This document shows, in pieces, positions 1 through 8,405 of a stretch of DNA of 64,000 nucleotides. The notes below the pieces were generated by a model. It had not been told where the DNA came from. It did not search any database and was given only the letters and a program-made list of their open reading frames with translations. The first letter of the stretch is position 1. Each line of letters opens with the position of its first letter. Made by a program: the position numbers and the translations under genes. The stretch comes from Deltaproteobacteria bacterium (GTDB taxonomy: Bacteria; Desulfobacterota; Desulfobacteria; Desulfobacterales; Desulfatibacillaceae): the NCBI GenBank assembly GCA_016235345.1, contig JACRLG010000015.1:156959-220958 (forward strand). The letters are read 5' to 3'.

Positions 1-1734
1 CACTCTGGAAAGGGGCTCCTGGGTGTTGACGATTATGTCTTCGATCTCACGCCTTGAAGACGGTTTCTCGATTCCCAGGACCGCGCGTATCTGGCGCTGG
101 GTCACAAGGTCGAAGTATTTTCGTATCGGGCTTGTGGCGGTTACGTAGGCCTCAACACCAAGGCCGGAATGGGACGCGGGTTCGGGGGAGAGAAGGAACC
201 TCGAAAGGTGTTTCCGCTGCATCCAGTTTTCGAAAAGGGTCCCCTCGTCACGTGAAAAGAGCCTCTGCTTGGGTTCGGGCTGGGACCGGAAAACCGCCGG
301 GCACCGGTTTTGCGCCAGAAACTTGGCCATGAGGCGGTTTCCCAGGATCATGAACTCCGAAACCAGCATCCGGCTGACGCTTTCCCGGTTGATGCGGTGA
401 ACCCCCACCTCCCGGAATTCATCCACCCACACGTTGACCTCAGGGAGGGTGATGTTGACAGCGCCCGCGTTCAGCCGAGCCTCCCTGAGTTTTTTGGCCA
501 GTACCGAAAGGACGATTATCTCCTTGTCTGCGTCGCTCATTATATTGGCGTCGTAGTAGGTGAGCTGGCGGCGCACCCTGATGAGGCTTGGAACGACCTC
601 GAATTCCACAACCTCGGCTTCGGGGGTGACCAGGGCCATGACGGATATAGCGGGCCGGACGCTGTCCGCCTTGAGACTTAGGAGCCCTTCGGCCAGGTTC
701 GGGGGAAGCATGGGGATTTTCTGATCGGGAAGATATATGGAACTGGCGCGGAGTTGGGCCTCTGCGTCCAGTTCGGAGCCCTTCTGGATGAAGTGGGCCA
801 CATCCGATATGTGAATGCCCACCCGGTACGAGTCGCCGTCCGTCTGAAGGCTTAAGGCGTCGTCGAAATCGCTCGTTGCCTGGCCGTCTATGGTGATTAT
901 GGGAAGCCCGGTGAAGTCGCGCCTTTCGCAGTGCTCGGTGAAAAGGCCGGGAGAAGCCGAAAGGCTCGCCGAGGCTTCCCTTGCAGCCTCGGAAAAGGCC
1001 ACGGGAACGCCTAAGCGAGGGATGTCCAGGTTCTCGTCCCGGTTCCATTCTCCGGTCTTGATGAGAAATTCGAAAAGGGGCGCTCCGGTTTCCAAGCCTG
1101 CCACTGAAAGAATTTCCCTGGCGGTTTCCCCGTGGTGGCTTTCCTTGTCGAACAGGTACAAATCCTTGAGAATTTCCACCGTGTCCCGGTGTTCGGGCGG
1201 CACCTCCACAACCTCTGCGCCAAGGGTCGATTTGAGCCATAGCCCGCCTTCCAGGATTCTGCGCTCGCGCGCGGCCTCCTTTTCGGCCCTTATGACCGCC
1301 TGCTCGACCTCTTCGGGTGTATGCGGAAAAAAGCGGGTGACGTCGAACCTGAAAAAAATCCGGTCCTCGAAAAGCGCCCTTATGACGGCTGAGACCCGGT
1401 CATGGTCGGGAGGCGGGGGAAAGCTGAAGGAGGCCAGGGTTTCCGCGTCCATCCATTCGTTTTCGGTGTGGAGGGATTCCCAGAGTTCCTCAACGTTGAC
1501 ATCTTTTTTCAGGGACTCGCGGGCACGCGCGGTTCCGGCCAGTATTGCGGCCATGCGGTCCCGTCCCATGGCAGGGTCCAGCCGTCCCGACTCACCGAAC
1601 AGACGGTTTTCGGACACGGAGACTTCCCTGTTGGATTCCGTGATGAGCCGCACTTTCTGCTTCTTGGCCTGTACAACCGCTGCGCAGATGATTTTTTTGC
1701 GGTCAATATATTCTACGATAGTTCCGACTTCCAT
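1..1734 (-). CDS. RNase II/R-family exoribonuclease (RNB domain), 3' end cut by window edge
   Basis: The minus-strand frame is open from an ATG at 1734 to the window edge (578 codons, C-terminus missing). Translation by eye gives a basic N-terminal domain of about 50 residues (MEVGTIVEYIDRKK), a spacer, then an RNB catalytic domain from about residue 270. The signature IDGQATSDFDDAL (near residue 282) supplies the clustered aspartates that bind Mg2+, and SPIRKYFDLVTQRQI lies near residue 550. RNB enzymes degrade RNA processively 3' to 5' in the cytoplasm. The C-terminal S1 domain, if present, is outside the window, so RNase II cannot be separated from RNase R. It is the last visible gene of the minus-strand block. 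Confidence 0.9.
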   Translation of the reverse strand, partial: MEVGTIVEYIDRKKIICAAVVQAKKQKVRLITESNREVSVSENRLFGESGRLDPAMGRDRMAAILAGTARARESLKKDVNVEELWESLHTENEWMDAETLASFSFPPPPDHDRVSAVIRALFEDRIFFRFDVTRFFPHTPEEVEQAVIRAEKEAARERRILEGGLWLKSTLGAEVVEVPPEHRDTVEILKDLYLFDKESHHGETAREILSVAGLETGAPLFEFLIKTGEWNRDENLDIPRLGVPVAFSEAAREASASLSASPGLFTEHCERRDFTGLPIITIDGQATSDFDDALSLQTDGDSYRVGIHISDVAHFIQKGSELDAEAQLRASSIYLPDQKIPMLPPNLAEGLLSLKADSVRPAISVMALVTPEAEVVEFEVVPSLIRVRRQLTYYDANIMSDADKEIIVLSVLAKKLREARLNAGAVNITLPEVNVWVDEFREVGVHRINRESVSRMLVSEFMILGNRLMAKFLAQNRCPAVFRSQPEPKQRLFSRDEGTLFENWMQRKHLSRFLLSPEPASHSGLGVEAYVTATSPIRKYFDLVTQRQIRAVLGIEKPSSRREIEDIIVNTQEPLSRV

Positions 1735-1916
1735 CGGCGGTACATAGCAAGAGCCTTCATCAAAGTCAAACCGGGCGTTTGGGCGAGCCCTTAACCGGCG
1801 ACTTTTTTGCCCGACAGGGCCGGGCGGCGGTCATGTCCGGGGCCTTATGATCACGGGAAACCGGGTTCGGGGACACATCGTACCATTCGGCTGCGATATT
1901 CGTCAGTATCGGCACG

Positions 1917-2192
1917 TCAACGGGGGCGGATTCCGGTCTGCTGTTCCCATTTGGATAGTACGGCATCGAATCGGCGTTGATGTTCCTCCTGCATTGTAAT
2001 AATTTTTTCGGATTTTTTTTGAAGATTTTCATTAGCATCTATTTGAGCATTCATTTTTATATAGTATGAATTTGTCATATCTTGTGATGAAGACTTATAC
2101 TGATGCATTATAATTATATATGTAAACATAAGAATAATGCTGAATGATGCAGACTTCAAAATGAACAAGGCTATACTTTTAATTACTGACAT
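1917..2192 (-). CDS. Small AT-rich single-pass membrane protein, unknown function
   Basis: A 91-residue protein starting at the ATG at 2192. An AAAGGAG Shine-Dalgarno lies 7-8 nt upstream, which favours this start over the in-frame upstream codon at 2240. A hydrophobic helix spans about residues 3-30 (ALFILKSASFSIILMFTYII). A polar, probably periplasmic tail follows, rich in K, E and Q and coiled-coil-like (NENLQKKSEKIITMQEEHQ). Base composition is far more AT-rich than the neighbours, suggesting recent acquisition. I recognise no family. It lies between comF and the RNB gene on the same strand. Confidence 0.6.
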   Translation of the reverse strand: MSVIKSIALFILKSASFSIILMFTYIIIMHQYKSSSQDMTNSYYIKMNAQIDANENLQKKSEKIITMQEEHQRRFDAVLSKWEQQTGIRPR

Positions 2193-2283
2193 GGAAATTC
2201 TCCTTTCAATTTCAGAAAATGTCATAACTAACCTCACCATAGAGTTGTTAAGTTAAGGGCATTTTAAGCGCAGCAGTTCATTA

Positions 2284-3117
2284 TTATATTCCTGCTGCCA
2301 CGCGGGCCAGGGTGAGAACGTCCACGCGGGCGGCACCGGCCTTTTTCAGGACCTTGGCGCATTCGCGGGAGGTGGCCCCGGTGGTGAAGACGTCGTCCAG
2401 CAGAAGGATTTTTTTTCCCGCCACAAGCTCCGGCCTCTTTACCGCAAAGGCCTTTCGCACGTTGGCGGCCCGGTGGGCGCGGTCGAGGGACGCCTGGGCC
2501 GGGGTTGGCCTGAGGCGCTTCAGGGCTTCGGGGACAAGAGGGGTAAAACCGGAAAATTTGGCCCAGTCGGCCACAAGGAGCACAACCTGGTTGGCTCCGC
2601 GCTTCCGAAGCCTTTTGTGGTGGAGGGGCACAGGTACTGCGAAATCCGGGGGATCTTCCGAAAAATGGCGCAAAAAGGCGTCGGCGAAAACAAGCCCCAG
2701 GGGGCGGCCAAGCTCCATCCTGCCCCTGTATTTCATGCTCTGGATCGCAAAGGCCAGGGCCTCTTCGTAAAAAAACACCGACCTTGCCCTGTCGAACGGA
2801 GGGGGATCGGCTGCGCATGCTCCGCAGAGATGATCGCTTCCGACGCGGCTTTTGAACTCCTCTCCGCAGGAGGTGCAAAACGGTTGCGTAACGGGCGACA
2901 GGGATTCGCGGCAGGGAGGGCACAGCCAGCCTGCCAGAAGGCGGGCGAAATCGCCAGTTCCCAGAAGGGTCAGGGCCTGTTCCGGAGAAAGCCGGGAAAG
3001 GCCGTGGCTGATGGTGAGAAAACTTCCGCAGCCCATGCACCGGGGCGGATAGAGAACGTTCAGAAAAAAATCCGCCGCCCCGGAAAGGGCCGCAAATGGT
3101 CTGGACAGGCGGGTCAT
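2284..3117 (-). CDS. comF: ComF family protein (zinc-ribbon phosphoribosyltransferase)
   Basis: 277 residues. The N-terminal half holds CxxC pairs at about residues 27/30, 66/69, 81/84 and 98/101, the zinc-ribbon region of ComF/GntX proteins. The C-terminal half is a type I phosphoribosyltransferase domain with the PRPP loop LLLDDVFTTGAT near residue 240. ComF proteins are cytoplasmic and linked to DNA uptake in naturally competent bacteria, though the biochemical role is not settled. The start overlaps the stop of the upstream membrane-protein gene by 4 nt (ATGA), implying translational coupling. Just past the stop, minus-strand GAACTGCTGCG matches the conserved strand of the 3' palindromic elements described elsewhere in this window. 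Confidence 0.9.
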   Translation of the reverse strand: MTRLSRPFAALSGAADFFLNVLYPPRCMGCGSFLTISHGLSRLSPEQALTLLGTGDFARLLAGWLCPPCRESLSPVTQPFCTSCGEEFKSRVGSDHLCGACAADPPPFDRARSVFFYEEALAFAIQSMKYRGRMELGRPLGLVFADAFLRHFSEDPPDFAVPVPLHHKRLRKRGANQVVLLVADWAKFSGFTPLVPEALKRLRPTPAQASLDRAHRAANVRKAFAVKRPELVAGKKILLLDDVFTTGATSRECAKVLKKAGAARVDVLTLARVAAGI

Positions 3118-3551
3118 TTTTCCGGCTTTACGGCCTTTTCCTCGTCCGGGTCCTTGTAGTCCTTGAGGGAACTCAGGAATAGGCCCAGACCGCCGAAAAA
3201 CAGCACGAAAATGATGATGAGATCAAAGGCCGACATGGGCCGGAAGGCGAAATGGATGCTTGCGATGACCCCCGCGATAATGGCCACAAGGGAGCCGGCA
3301 GCAAGAAACCAGCCGATGAGGTTCTTGCCGTTGTAAAAGATCATGCCCACGCCGAAAATAAGGGGCACGCAGACCATGCCGCTCGTGATTTCATAGCCGT
3401 AGAATGAAAAAAGCCCGTAGCCCATCCCGAAAGGCTGATGTTGAACGGCTATGGACCGGAAAAAGAGATAGGCCCCGGCGCAGAGCATTATGAAACCAAG
3501 AAGAAAGCGCCCGGTGCCGCCGTCCGTTCCCCCAGCTCCCAGCTTCTGCAT
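3114..3551 (-). CDS. Conserved hypothetical membrane protein with four predicted helices
   Basis: 145 residues. Hydrophobic stretches suggest four transmembrane helices at about residues 15-33, 48-72, 78-102 and 108-128, followed by a short charged cytoplasmic tail (KDYKDPDEEKAVKPEK). No enzyme motif is visible and I do not recognise the family. It is translationally coupled to comF by a 4-nt overlap. It lies about 55 nt downstream of icd on the same strand, so it may be co-transcribed with icd. Confidence 0.7.
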   Translation of the reverse strand: MQKLGAGGTDGGTGRFLLGFIMLCAGAYLFFRSIAVQHQPFGMGYGLFSFYGYEITSGMVCVPLIFGVGMIFYNGKNLIGWFLAAGSLVAIIAGVIASIHFAFRPMSAFDLIIIFVLFFGGLGLFLSSLKDYKDPDEEKAVKPEK

Positions 3552-3606
3552 GGCCGTTTCCTTTAACTTTCGGAGTCAACCGCGTTAAACCGCCCACCGC
3601 CGACTG

Positions 3607-4830
3607 CTATTGCATCAGTTCCGCAACGTATTTTGCGAAACCAGAACAGGATACCTTTGTTGCCCCCTCCATCTGCCGGGCGAGATCGTAGGTGACGACC
3701 TTCGCAGCAACGGCCTCGGATATCGCCTTTCGGGTCAAATCCGCAGCCTCGGTCCAGCCAATATGATCCAGCATCATGGCCCCGGAAAGAATGAGCGAGC
3801 CGGGGTTGACCATATCTTTACCGGCATACTTGGGCGCGGTTCCGTGGGTGGCCTCGAAGACCGCTGCAAAATCCCCAATATTGGCCCCCGGAGCCATGCC
3901 GAGGCCTCCAACCTGGGCCGCCAGGGCGTCGGAGATGTAGTCGCCGTTAAGATTGGGTGTGGCTATAACCCCGAATTCCTCCGGCCTCAAAAGCACCTGC
4001 TGAAAGAGCATGTCCGCGATCCTGTCCTTTATCATAACACGACCGGCGGGCGCCCTGCCTTCAAATTTTTCAAAGGCTTCGGCTTCGGTCAGGGTGCGTT
4101 CCGGGAAAAGCTCCGCCGCCGCCTTGTAGCCCCAGTTGCGGAAGGCCCCCTCGGTGAACTTCATGATGTTGCCTTTGTGCATCAGGGTGACGCTTCCGCA
4201 GCCGTGGTCAATGGCATAGCGGACCGCGCGGGCAACAAGCCTTCGGGTGTTCTTCTCACTCATGGGCTTTATGCCGATACCCGATTCCGGCTCGACTTCA
4301 GCCCCCATTTCCTTAAGGAGCGCTATGAGCCGGGCCGCTTCCTGGGAGCCTGCGGCGTACTCGATTCCCGCGTAGAGGTCTTCGGTGTTTTCCCGGAAAA
4401 TCACCATGTTTACGGCTTCCGGGTTTTTCACCGGGCTAGGAACGCCCTTTATGTGACGTACTGGCCGCACGCAGGCGTAGAGATCAAGAACCTGCCGCAG
4501 AGCCACGTTCACCGACCGGATGCCCCCGCCCACCGGGGTGGTGAGCGGCCCCTTGATGGCCAACACGTTCTCCCGCACGGCCTCCAGGGTTTCTTCGGGC
4601 AGCCACTGGCCAGTTTGGTTGAAGGCCTTTTCTCCGGCAAGGATTTCCTTCCAGGCGATTTGCCGACCGCCCTTGTACGCGGCCTTCACGGCGGCGTCCA
4701 TCACCAGCCGGGACGCAGGCCAGATGTCAACGCCCGTGCCGTCGCCCTCGATAAAGCAGACAATTGGCTTATCCGGCACTAAAAGCGAGCCGTCGGCCCT
4801 TACCGTGATTTTTTGTCCCTCGTGGAGCAT
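3607..4830 (-). CDS. icd: NADP-dependent isocitrate dehydrogenase
   Basis: 407 residues. Converts isocitrate to 2-oxoglutarate and CO2 with NADP+, a TCA-cycle step in the cytoplasm. It follows the E. coli Icd pattern throughout: IEGDGTGVD near the N-terminus, the substrate loop [33 protein letters not shown], the [13 protein letters not shown] block, [17 protein letters not shown] and [11 protein letters not shown] chose the ATG at 4830 because GAGGA sits 10 nt upstream and it aligns with the family start. The frame stays open to 4893, but that stretch runs into a palindromic repeat. The leader of icd is therefore formed by the repeat at 4863-5010. Confidence 0.96.
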   Translation of the reverse strand: MLHEGQKITVRADGSLLVPDKPIVCFIEGDGTGVDIWPASRLVMDAAVKAAYKGGRQIAWKEILAGEKAFNQTGQWLPEETLEAVRENVLAIKGPLTTPVGGGIRSVNVALRQVLDLYACVRPVRHIKGVPSPVKNPEAVNMVIFRENTEDLYAGIEYAAGSQEAARLIALLKEMGAEVEPESGIGIKPMSEKNTRRLVARAVRYAIDHGCGSVTLMHKGNIMKFTEGAFRNWGYKAAAELFPERTLTEAEAFEKFEGRAPAGRVMIKDRIADMLFQQVLLRPEEFGVIATPNLNGDYISDALAAQVGGLGMAPGANIGDFAAVFEATHGTAPKYAGKDMVNPGSLILSGAMMLDHIGWTEAADLTRKAISEAVAAKVVTYDLARQMEGATKVSCSGFAKYVAELMQ

Positions 4831-4862
4831 CGAGCCGATTTCCTCAATCTTTACTTTAAGTT

Positions 4863-5010
4863 GTAGGTTGGACTGAGGAACGAAGCCCAACAATTATAAT
4901 AGGTTACAAGACTGCCGACCGGAGCCGAACAAAGGTGGAGCCAATATGCTGGGCAAAAAATATGGAATTAAATCAATTTGTTGGGCTTCGTTCCTCAGCC
5001 CAACTTACGA
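4863..5010. repeat. GTAGGTTGGG-type inverted-repeat element, copy 1 (rlmB-icd)
   Basis: About 148 bp bounded by inverted repeats of about 30 nt. The left arm (4863-4892) reads GTAGGTTGGACTGAGGAACG and continues to AAGCCCAACA. The right arm (4979-5010) is its complement with 2-3 changes. The inner right flank (about 4954-4980, CAAAAAATATGGAATTAAAT) is nearly identical to copy 2 at 17829-17932. It forms the intergenic region between rlmB and icd and the icd leader. No transposase ORF is present. It resembles widespread REP/MITE palindromes beginning GTAGGTTGGG. Confidence 0.75.
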
Positions 5011-5041
5011 GGCTGACACAGTTATTCGCGTTTTTGGACGG
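5011..5041 (-). repeat. Remnant of the 3' palindromic element inside the end of rlmB
   Basis: On the minus strand this reads GCCGTCCAAAAACGCGAATA and continues ACTGTGTCAGCC. It matches the stop-proximal half of the element after glnQ (CCGTCCAAAAACGCGAACTG) and of copies C and E (CTGTGTCAG). The last rlmB codons (Ala-Val-Gln-Lys-Arg-Glu-stop) lie inside it. Confidence 0.6.
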
Positions 5042-5774
5042 CTTGTTGGCGTTGACGCACAACCTCATACATCAGAAGCGCCCCGGCCACCGATGCGTTC
5101 AGAGAGCCCAGCGGCCCGGCCTGGGGGATTTTCACCAGTTGGTCGCATTCCCGCGCCACCAGGGGCCTTATCCCCCTGCCCTCCCCGCCCACCACTACAA
5201 CCGTTGGAACCGAAAAGTCGCAGTCCCAGTAATTTATTCCTGCCCTGGCGTCCGCCCCGAAAATCCAGAACCCCGCGTCTTTCATCTGCGAGAGCGCCCG
5301 CACGAGATTTTTGACCCTGCACACGGTTGAATGCTCCAGGGCTCCCGAAGATGCCTTGGAGACCGAGGGCGAGAGCGGGGCGCAGTTGCGGTCGGGACTT
5401 ATGACGGCGTCCACCCCGGCGCAGAGTGCGGTGCGGATCAGGGCTCCCAGATTCTGAGGGTCCTCGATGCCGTCCAGAACCAGGAAAAAAGGCGATTTGC
5501 CGGGCTTGGGACCGGAGGCCAGAACGTCTTCCAGCTCGCTTGCGGGAAAGGACGAAACCAGGGCCGCAACCCCTTGGTGGTTGGCTCCGGGGTCGCGCAC
5601 GATGCCGGTTTCGAGAGGCTCCACCGGCACGCCCTGTTTCCGGGCCATCGCAATAATTTCGTCCACGGCCTTTCCGGTGCGGCTTTTTGCGGCGTAAACG
5701 CAGTAAACCCTGCGCCTGCCAGCCGCCAGGGCCTCCTTCACCGGATGGACTCCGTAGAGCGCTTCATCGTTCAT
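5022..5774 (-). CDS. rlmB: 23S rRNA 2'-O-methyltransferase RlmB (SpoU/TrmH family)
   Basis: 250 residues. Predicted to 2'-O-methylate G2251 in the 23S rRNA P-loop using SAM. An N-terminal substrate-binding domain (ALYGVHPVKEAL, about residues 5-75) precedes the SPOUT knot. Knot motifs are visible in order: LDGIEDPQNLGALIRTA (motif 1, near residue 100), VVVVGGEGRGIRPLV (motif 2), and IPQAGPLGSLNASVAGALL (motif 3). The start overlaps gmk's stop by 4 nt. The final six codons and stop lie within a copy of the window's 3' palindromic repeat, so the native C-terminus appears to have been replaced by repeat sequence. Confidence 0.93.
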   Translation of the reverse strand: MNDEALYGVHPVKEALAAGRRRVYCVYAAKSRTGKAVDEIIAMARKQGVPVEPLETGIVRDPGANHQGVAALVSSFPASELEDVLASGPKPGKSPFFLVLDGIEDPQNLGALIRTALCAGVDAVISPDRNCAPLSPSVSKASSGALEHSTVCRVKNLVRALSQMKDAGFWIFGADARAGINYWDCDFSVPTVVVVGGEGRGIRPLVARECDQLVKIPQAGPLGSLNASVAGALLMYEVVRQRQQAVQKRE

Positions 5775-6355
5775 GAGTCCGCCGTCCTGCTCGATTTTAT
5801 ATAGGAACTCACGAGATCGAAAAGCTCCGCCTTGGCTTTTTCAAGGTCGTCGTTCACCAGAACGTGGCGGTAGGCTTCCTTGTGGGCCATTTCCCACTCG
5901 GCGTTCACGAGCCTTTTTTCCACGGTGTCGGCGTCGTCGGTTCCGCGACCGGTGAGCCGCTCCCTGAGGGCCTCCATGGAAGGCGGCCTCACGAAGATGG
6001 TGACCGCGTCGGGAAAGGCCTGGGTGAGGATCTTCGCGCCAGCCACGTCGATGTCCAGAATCACCCGTGCGCCTTTTTCCAACTCCTGCCTTATGAACTC
6101 GGCACTGGTGCCGTAGAGGTTGCCGTGGACCTCAGCCCATTCGGCGAAGCGCCCGGCCTTTATCCCTTCCGTAAACTCCGCCCGCGAAATGAAGTGGTAG
6201 TCCCTTCCCTCCACCTCTCCGGGCCGGATTTTCCGCGTGGTGCAGGAAACCGAGTAGGAAAGGAGCGGAATGGCCTCGCAAAGGTACTTCCGAAGGGTGG
6301 TCTTTCCGGCTCCCGACGGGGCGGAAAGTATGAAAAGCTGGCCGCGATCAGTCAT
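5771..6355 (-). CDS. gmk: Guanylate kinase
   Basis: 194 residues. Phosphorylates GMP to GDP with ATP in the cytoplasm, essential for nucleotide supply. The P-loop [13 protein letters not shown] is at residues 10-22. The GMP-binding region follows as [20 protein letters not shown] and [10 protein letters not shown], then [10 protein letters not shown] and the lid [14 protein letters not shown]. Length matches the family. It overlaps the upstream remA-like gene by 8 nt and rlmB downstream by 4 nt, so the three are translated from one message. Confidence 0.96.
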   Translation of the reverse strand: MTDRGQLFILSAPSGAGKTTLRKYLCEAIPLLSYSVSCTTRKIRPGEVEGRDYHFISRAEFTEGIKAGRFAEWAEVHGNLYGTSAEFIRQELEKGARVILDIDVAGAKILTQAFPDAVTIFVRPPSMEALRERLTGRGTDDADTVEKRLVNAEWEMAHKEAYRHVLVNDDLEKAKAELFDLVSSYIKSSRTADS

Positions 6356-6674
6356 GAACGGCCTCGTCCGGGCGTTTTTCCACCAGCGCCTGGTAGCGCT
6401 GGGCCAGGGTCTCGGCCTGAATGGCCGAGAGGATCACGTGGTTGGAGTCCATGATCAGAATGGCCCTTGTCCGTCGCCCGCAGGTGATGTCTATGAGCCT
6501 GTTGTCGGCCAGGGCCTTGTCCTTGAGGCGTTTCATGGGGGCCGAGTTGGGGGTGGCTATGGCCACCAGGCGGCCCACCGGCAGGGTGTTGCCGAACCCT
6601 ATGTTCAAAAGCGGCTCCACCCGGCTCCAGGAGGTGCCGTTGCCCAGAATCTTCAAAATGGTGCTCTCGTCCAT
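6348..6674 (-). CDS. RemA/DUF370-family regulatory protein
   Basis: 108 residues. The core [50 protein letters not shown] and [14 protein letters not shown] matches the DUF370/RemA family. Bacillus RemA binds DNA and activates matrix genes; the role in this group is unknown. The yicC-remA-gmk order is conserved in many bacteria and supports the call. The ATG at 6674 has GAGGGGGG about 9 nt upstream. It gives about 22 extra N-terminal residues compared with Firmicutes homologues, and a GTG or TTG near residue 19-23 is an alternative start. Confidence 0.85.
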   Translation of the reverse strand: MDESTILKILGNGTSWSRVEPLLNIGFGNTLPVGRLVAIATPNSAPMKRLKDKALADNRLIDITCGRRTRAILIMDSNHVILSAIQAETLAQRYQALVEKRPDEAVHD

Positions 6675-6737
6675 CCGTGTTTCCCCCCTCGTGAAACGTC
6701 TGTTTCAGTCGCGCCCGGAAAAGTCGGTCCCCTCCGG

Positions 6738-7622
6738 TCACTCGATGTTCTGAATCTGCTCCCGGATTTTTTCCAGTTCGCTCTTTGCGTCCACAACCGT
6801 GTGGGAAAGGGGCGCAAGATGGCTTTTGGCCCCCATTGTGGAGAACTCCCGCGCAAGTTCCTGGCACAGGAAATTCAAGGTCCGGCCGCAGGGCTCGCTT
6901 TTTTCGGAAAGGGCGGTGAACTGGGCGATGTGGCTCCTTGCCCGCACGATTTCCTCGGTGATGTCGCCCTTGTCCGCCCAGAAAGCGGCCTCCTGGGCGA
7001 TTCTTTCGTTATCTGCGGGAAGGCCGGAATCGGACAGAAGCGAGTTCATGCGCTGGGCGAATCGCTCCATGTTCTGGATGGGCTGGTCCTTTGCCAGATA
7101 CTCAATGTCGTCCAGAAGCGAGGAAATGAAATCGAGCCTCGCCTCCACGTCGTTCCAGAGCGCCTCGCCCTCGGTGGTCCTCATGGCGCAGAAGGTGTTC
7201 ACGGCTTCAATAAGGGCCTCAGAAACCGCAGGCCAGTCGGCTTCGGGGTCGGGCGCGTGAAAGGACCTCGCAAGCACTCCCTCGGCCCGGAGAACCTGGG
7301 CCAGGGTGACGGGTTCCTCGATGCCCAGGGCCTCCCTCACCGCCGTGGCCTCGCAAAACCAGGAACGGGCCAGGGCCGTATCAGCCGAGTAGGGCCGGGA
7401 CAGGCCGTCGTTTGAGGCGATATCAACGGAGACATCCACCTTGCCGCGACCGGCGCAGGCCTTGACGGCGGTCTTCACCCGGTCCTCAAGGGCCGAGTGG
7501 GTGCGCGGAAGCCTTACCGAAAGCTCCAGGTTCTTGTGATTGACGGACCTTATTTCCACCGTCACGGTCTTGTTTTCCATGGACGCCTGCGCGTGGGCGA
7601 ACGCCGTCATTGATCTTATCAT
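6738..7622 (-). CDS. yicC: YicC family protein (putative endoribonuclease)
   Basis: 294 residues. It starts MIRSMTAFAHAQ, the typical YicC N-terminus. It has SVNHKNLELSVRLPR in the N-terminal YicC-like domain and ends with the DUF1732 C-terminal region (LNFLCQELAREFSTMGAKS and VDAKSELEKIREQIQNIE). E. coli YicC is reported to act as an endoribonuclease; that function here is by homology. It is the first gene of the yicC-remA-gmk-rlmB block. Confidence 0.93.
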   Translation of the reverse strand: MIRSMTAFAHAQASMENKTVTVEIRSVNHKNLELSVRLPRTHSALEDRVKTAVKACAGRGKVDVSVDIASNDGLSRPYSADTALARSWFCEATAVREALGIEEPVTLAQVLRAEGVLARSFHAPDPEADWPAVSEALIEAVNTFCAMRTTEGEALWNDVEARLDFISSLLDDIEYLAKDQPIQNMERFAQRMNSLLSDSGLPADNERIAQEAAFWADKGDITEEIVRARSHIAQFTALSEKSEPCGRTLNFLCQELAREFSTMGAKSHLAPLSHTVVDAKSELEKIREQIQNIE

Positions 7623-7650
7623 GGATTCATTCGTTCATTTCGTTGATGTT

Positions 7651-8211
7651 CTAAACGGAAACGCCCAAGCAAGGTTCCGGGGCGTCTTTTCTTCTGGCCG
7701 CCAGAAGGCCGCTGCGCAATCGAAGAAGAAAGCCCCGGATGCCCTCCTCGGCGTAATCGGGATAGGTCCAGAAAAGGGGTTCGTACCCGCCCTGCCTATA
7801 CACCAGGGTGAGGTCCGCGTAAATCCCTTTTAAAAGGTATATCCGATGGATATAGTTTTTTCCGGTTGCCAGTACGAATCTTTCCGGCGTGAGATAACCG
7901 GGGTCGAGATTTATCCGCCGCCCCCCCGAAGGTGCGAGCCAGGAGGATTCCAGCCGGTTGGTGGAAAGCTTGATATCGGCCAGGTCTCCCTGGTCCACAA
8001 GTTTTTTGAAGCTGACGAGCCTGCGAAAAAGCGGGCCTCCCATCTCGTCGTTGTAATAGGACGTGTGATGGAAGGAAAACCAGGGGCTTGCGGCGTCCAG
8101 GGGACCGAAAAGGCCCGTGACGGCGGAAACCGCTTCGGGGAAAAGCTCCTTCTCCGCAGTGAATGCCCCCACAACAAGCCGGGCCGGGTCTGATGGCCTG
8201 GGGATGCTCAT
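7651..8211 (-). CDS. DUF4416 family protein
   Basis: 186 residues from the ATG at 8211, whose first bases overlap the stop of the upstream Trm112-like gene (ATGA). It contains LVVGAFTAEKELFPEAV, PWFSFHHTSYYNDEMGG, NLDPGYLTPERFVLATGKNY and HRIYLLKGIYADLTL, all typical of DUF4416 proteins, which are common in Desulfobacterota and related phyla. The function is unknown. The conserved His/Tyr/Asp positions could suggest an enzyme, but that is speculation. It is the last gene of the envelope operon, about 28 nt from the yicC start. Confidence 0.85.
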   Translation of the reverse strand: MSIPRPSDPARLVVGAFTAEKELFPEAVSAVTGLFGPLDAASPWFSFHHTSYYNDEMGGPLFRRLVSFKKLVDQGDLADIKLSTNRLESSWLAPSGGRRINLDPGYLTPERFVLATGKNYIHRIYLLKGIYADLTLVYRQGGYEPLFWTYPDYAEEGIRGFLLRLRSGLLAARRKDAPEPCLGVSV

Positions 8212-8405
8212 GACAAAATGAGTCTGGCGCTTTTTGGCAGAAGATCGGGGATTCCGTCGCTCACCGGAAAGGCCAGCCCGCAGGCCCTGCACACAAGGAG
8301 GACCGGGGATTTTTCATCCTCCTCGAAAAGAGGCCCTCTGCAGAAAGGGCAGCCGAAAACAGCCATTAGGTCGGAAGGAATCGACTTTTGGGTATCGGGT
8401 TTCAT
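8208..8405 (-). CDS. Trm112-like zinc-binding protein
   Basis: 65 residues from the ATG at 8405. That ATG overlaps the stop of the acyltransferase gene (GAATGA), and the gene's own stop overlaps the next ATG. The protein has CPFCRGPLF followed by CRACGLAFPVSDGIPDLLP, the zinc-ribbon pattern of Trm112/YcaR proteins. Homologues near lipid A genes (YcaR beside lpxK) are common. The role may be methyltransferase activation or structural, but no partner is certain here. Confidence 0.85.
   Translation of the reverse strand: MKPDTQKSIPSDLMAVFGCPFCRGPLFEEDEKSPVLLVCRACGLAFPVSDGIPDLLPKSARLILS

Noticed and set aside
1766..2038. 90-codon minus-strand frame overlapping the small membrane protein gene
   Set aside because: It has no ribosome site and a low-complexity Pro/Lys/Arg composition; the overlapping frame from 2192 has a Shine-Dalgarno and a clear transmembrane helix.
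3610..4782. 390-codon plus-strand open frame opposite icd
   Set aside because: Antisense shadow of a highly conserved enzyme with no recognisable motif.
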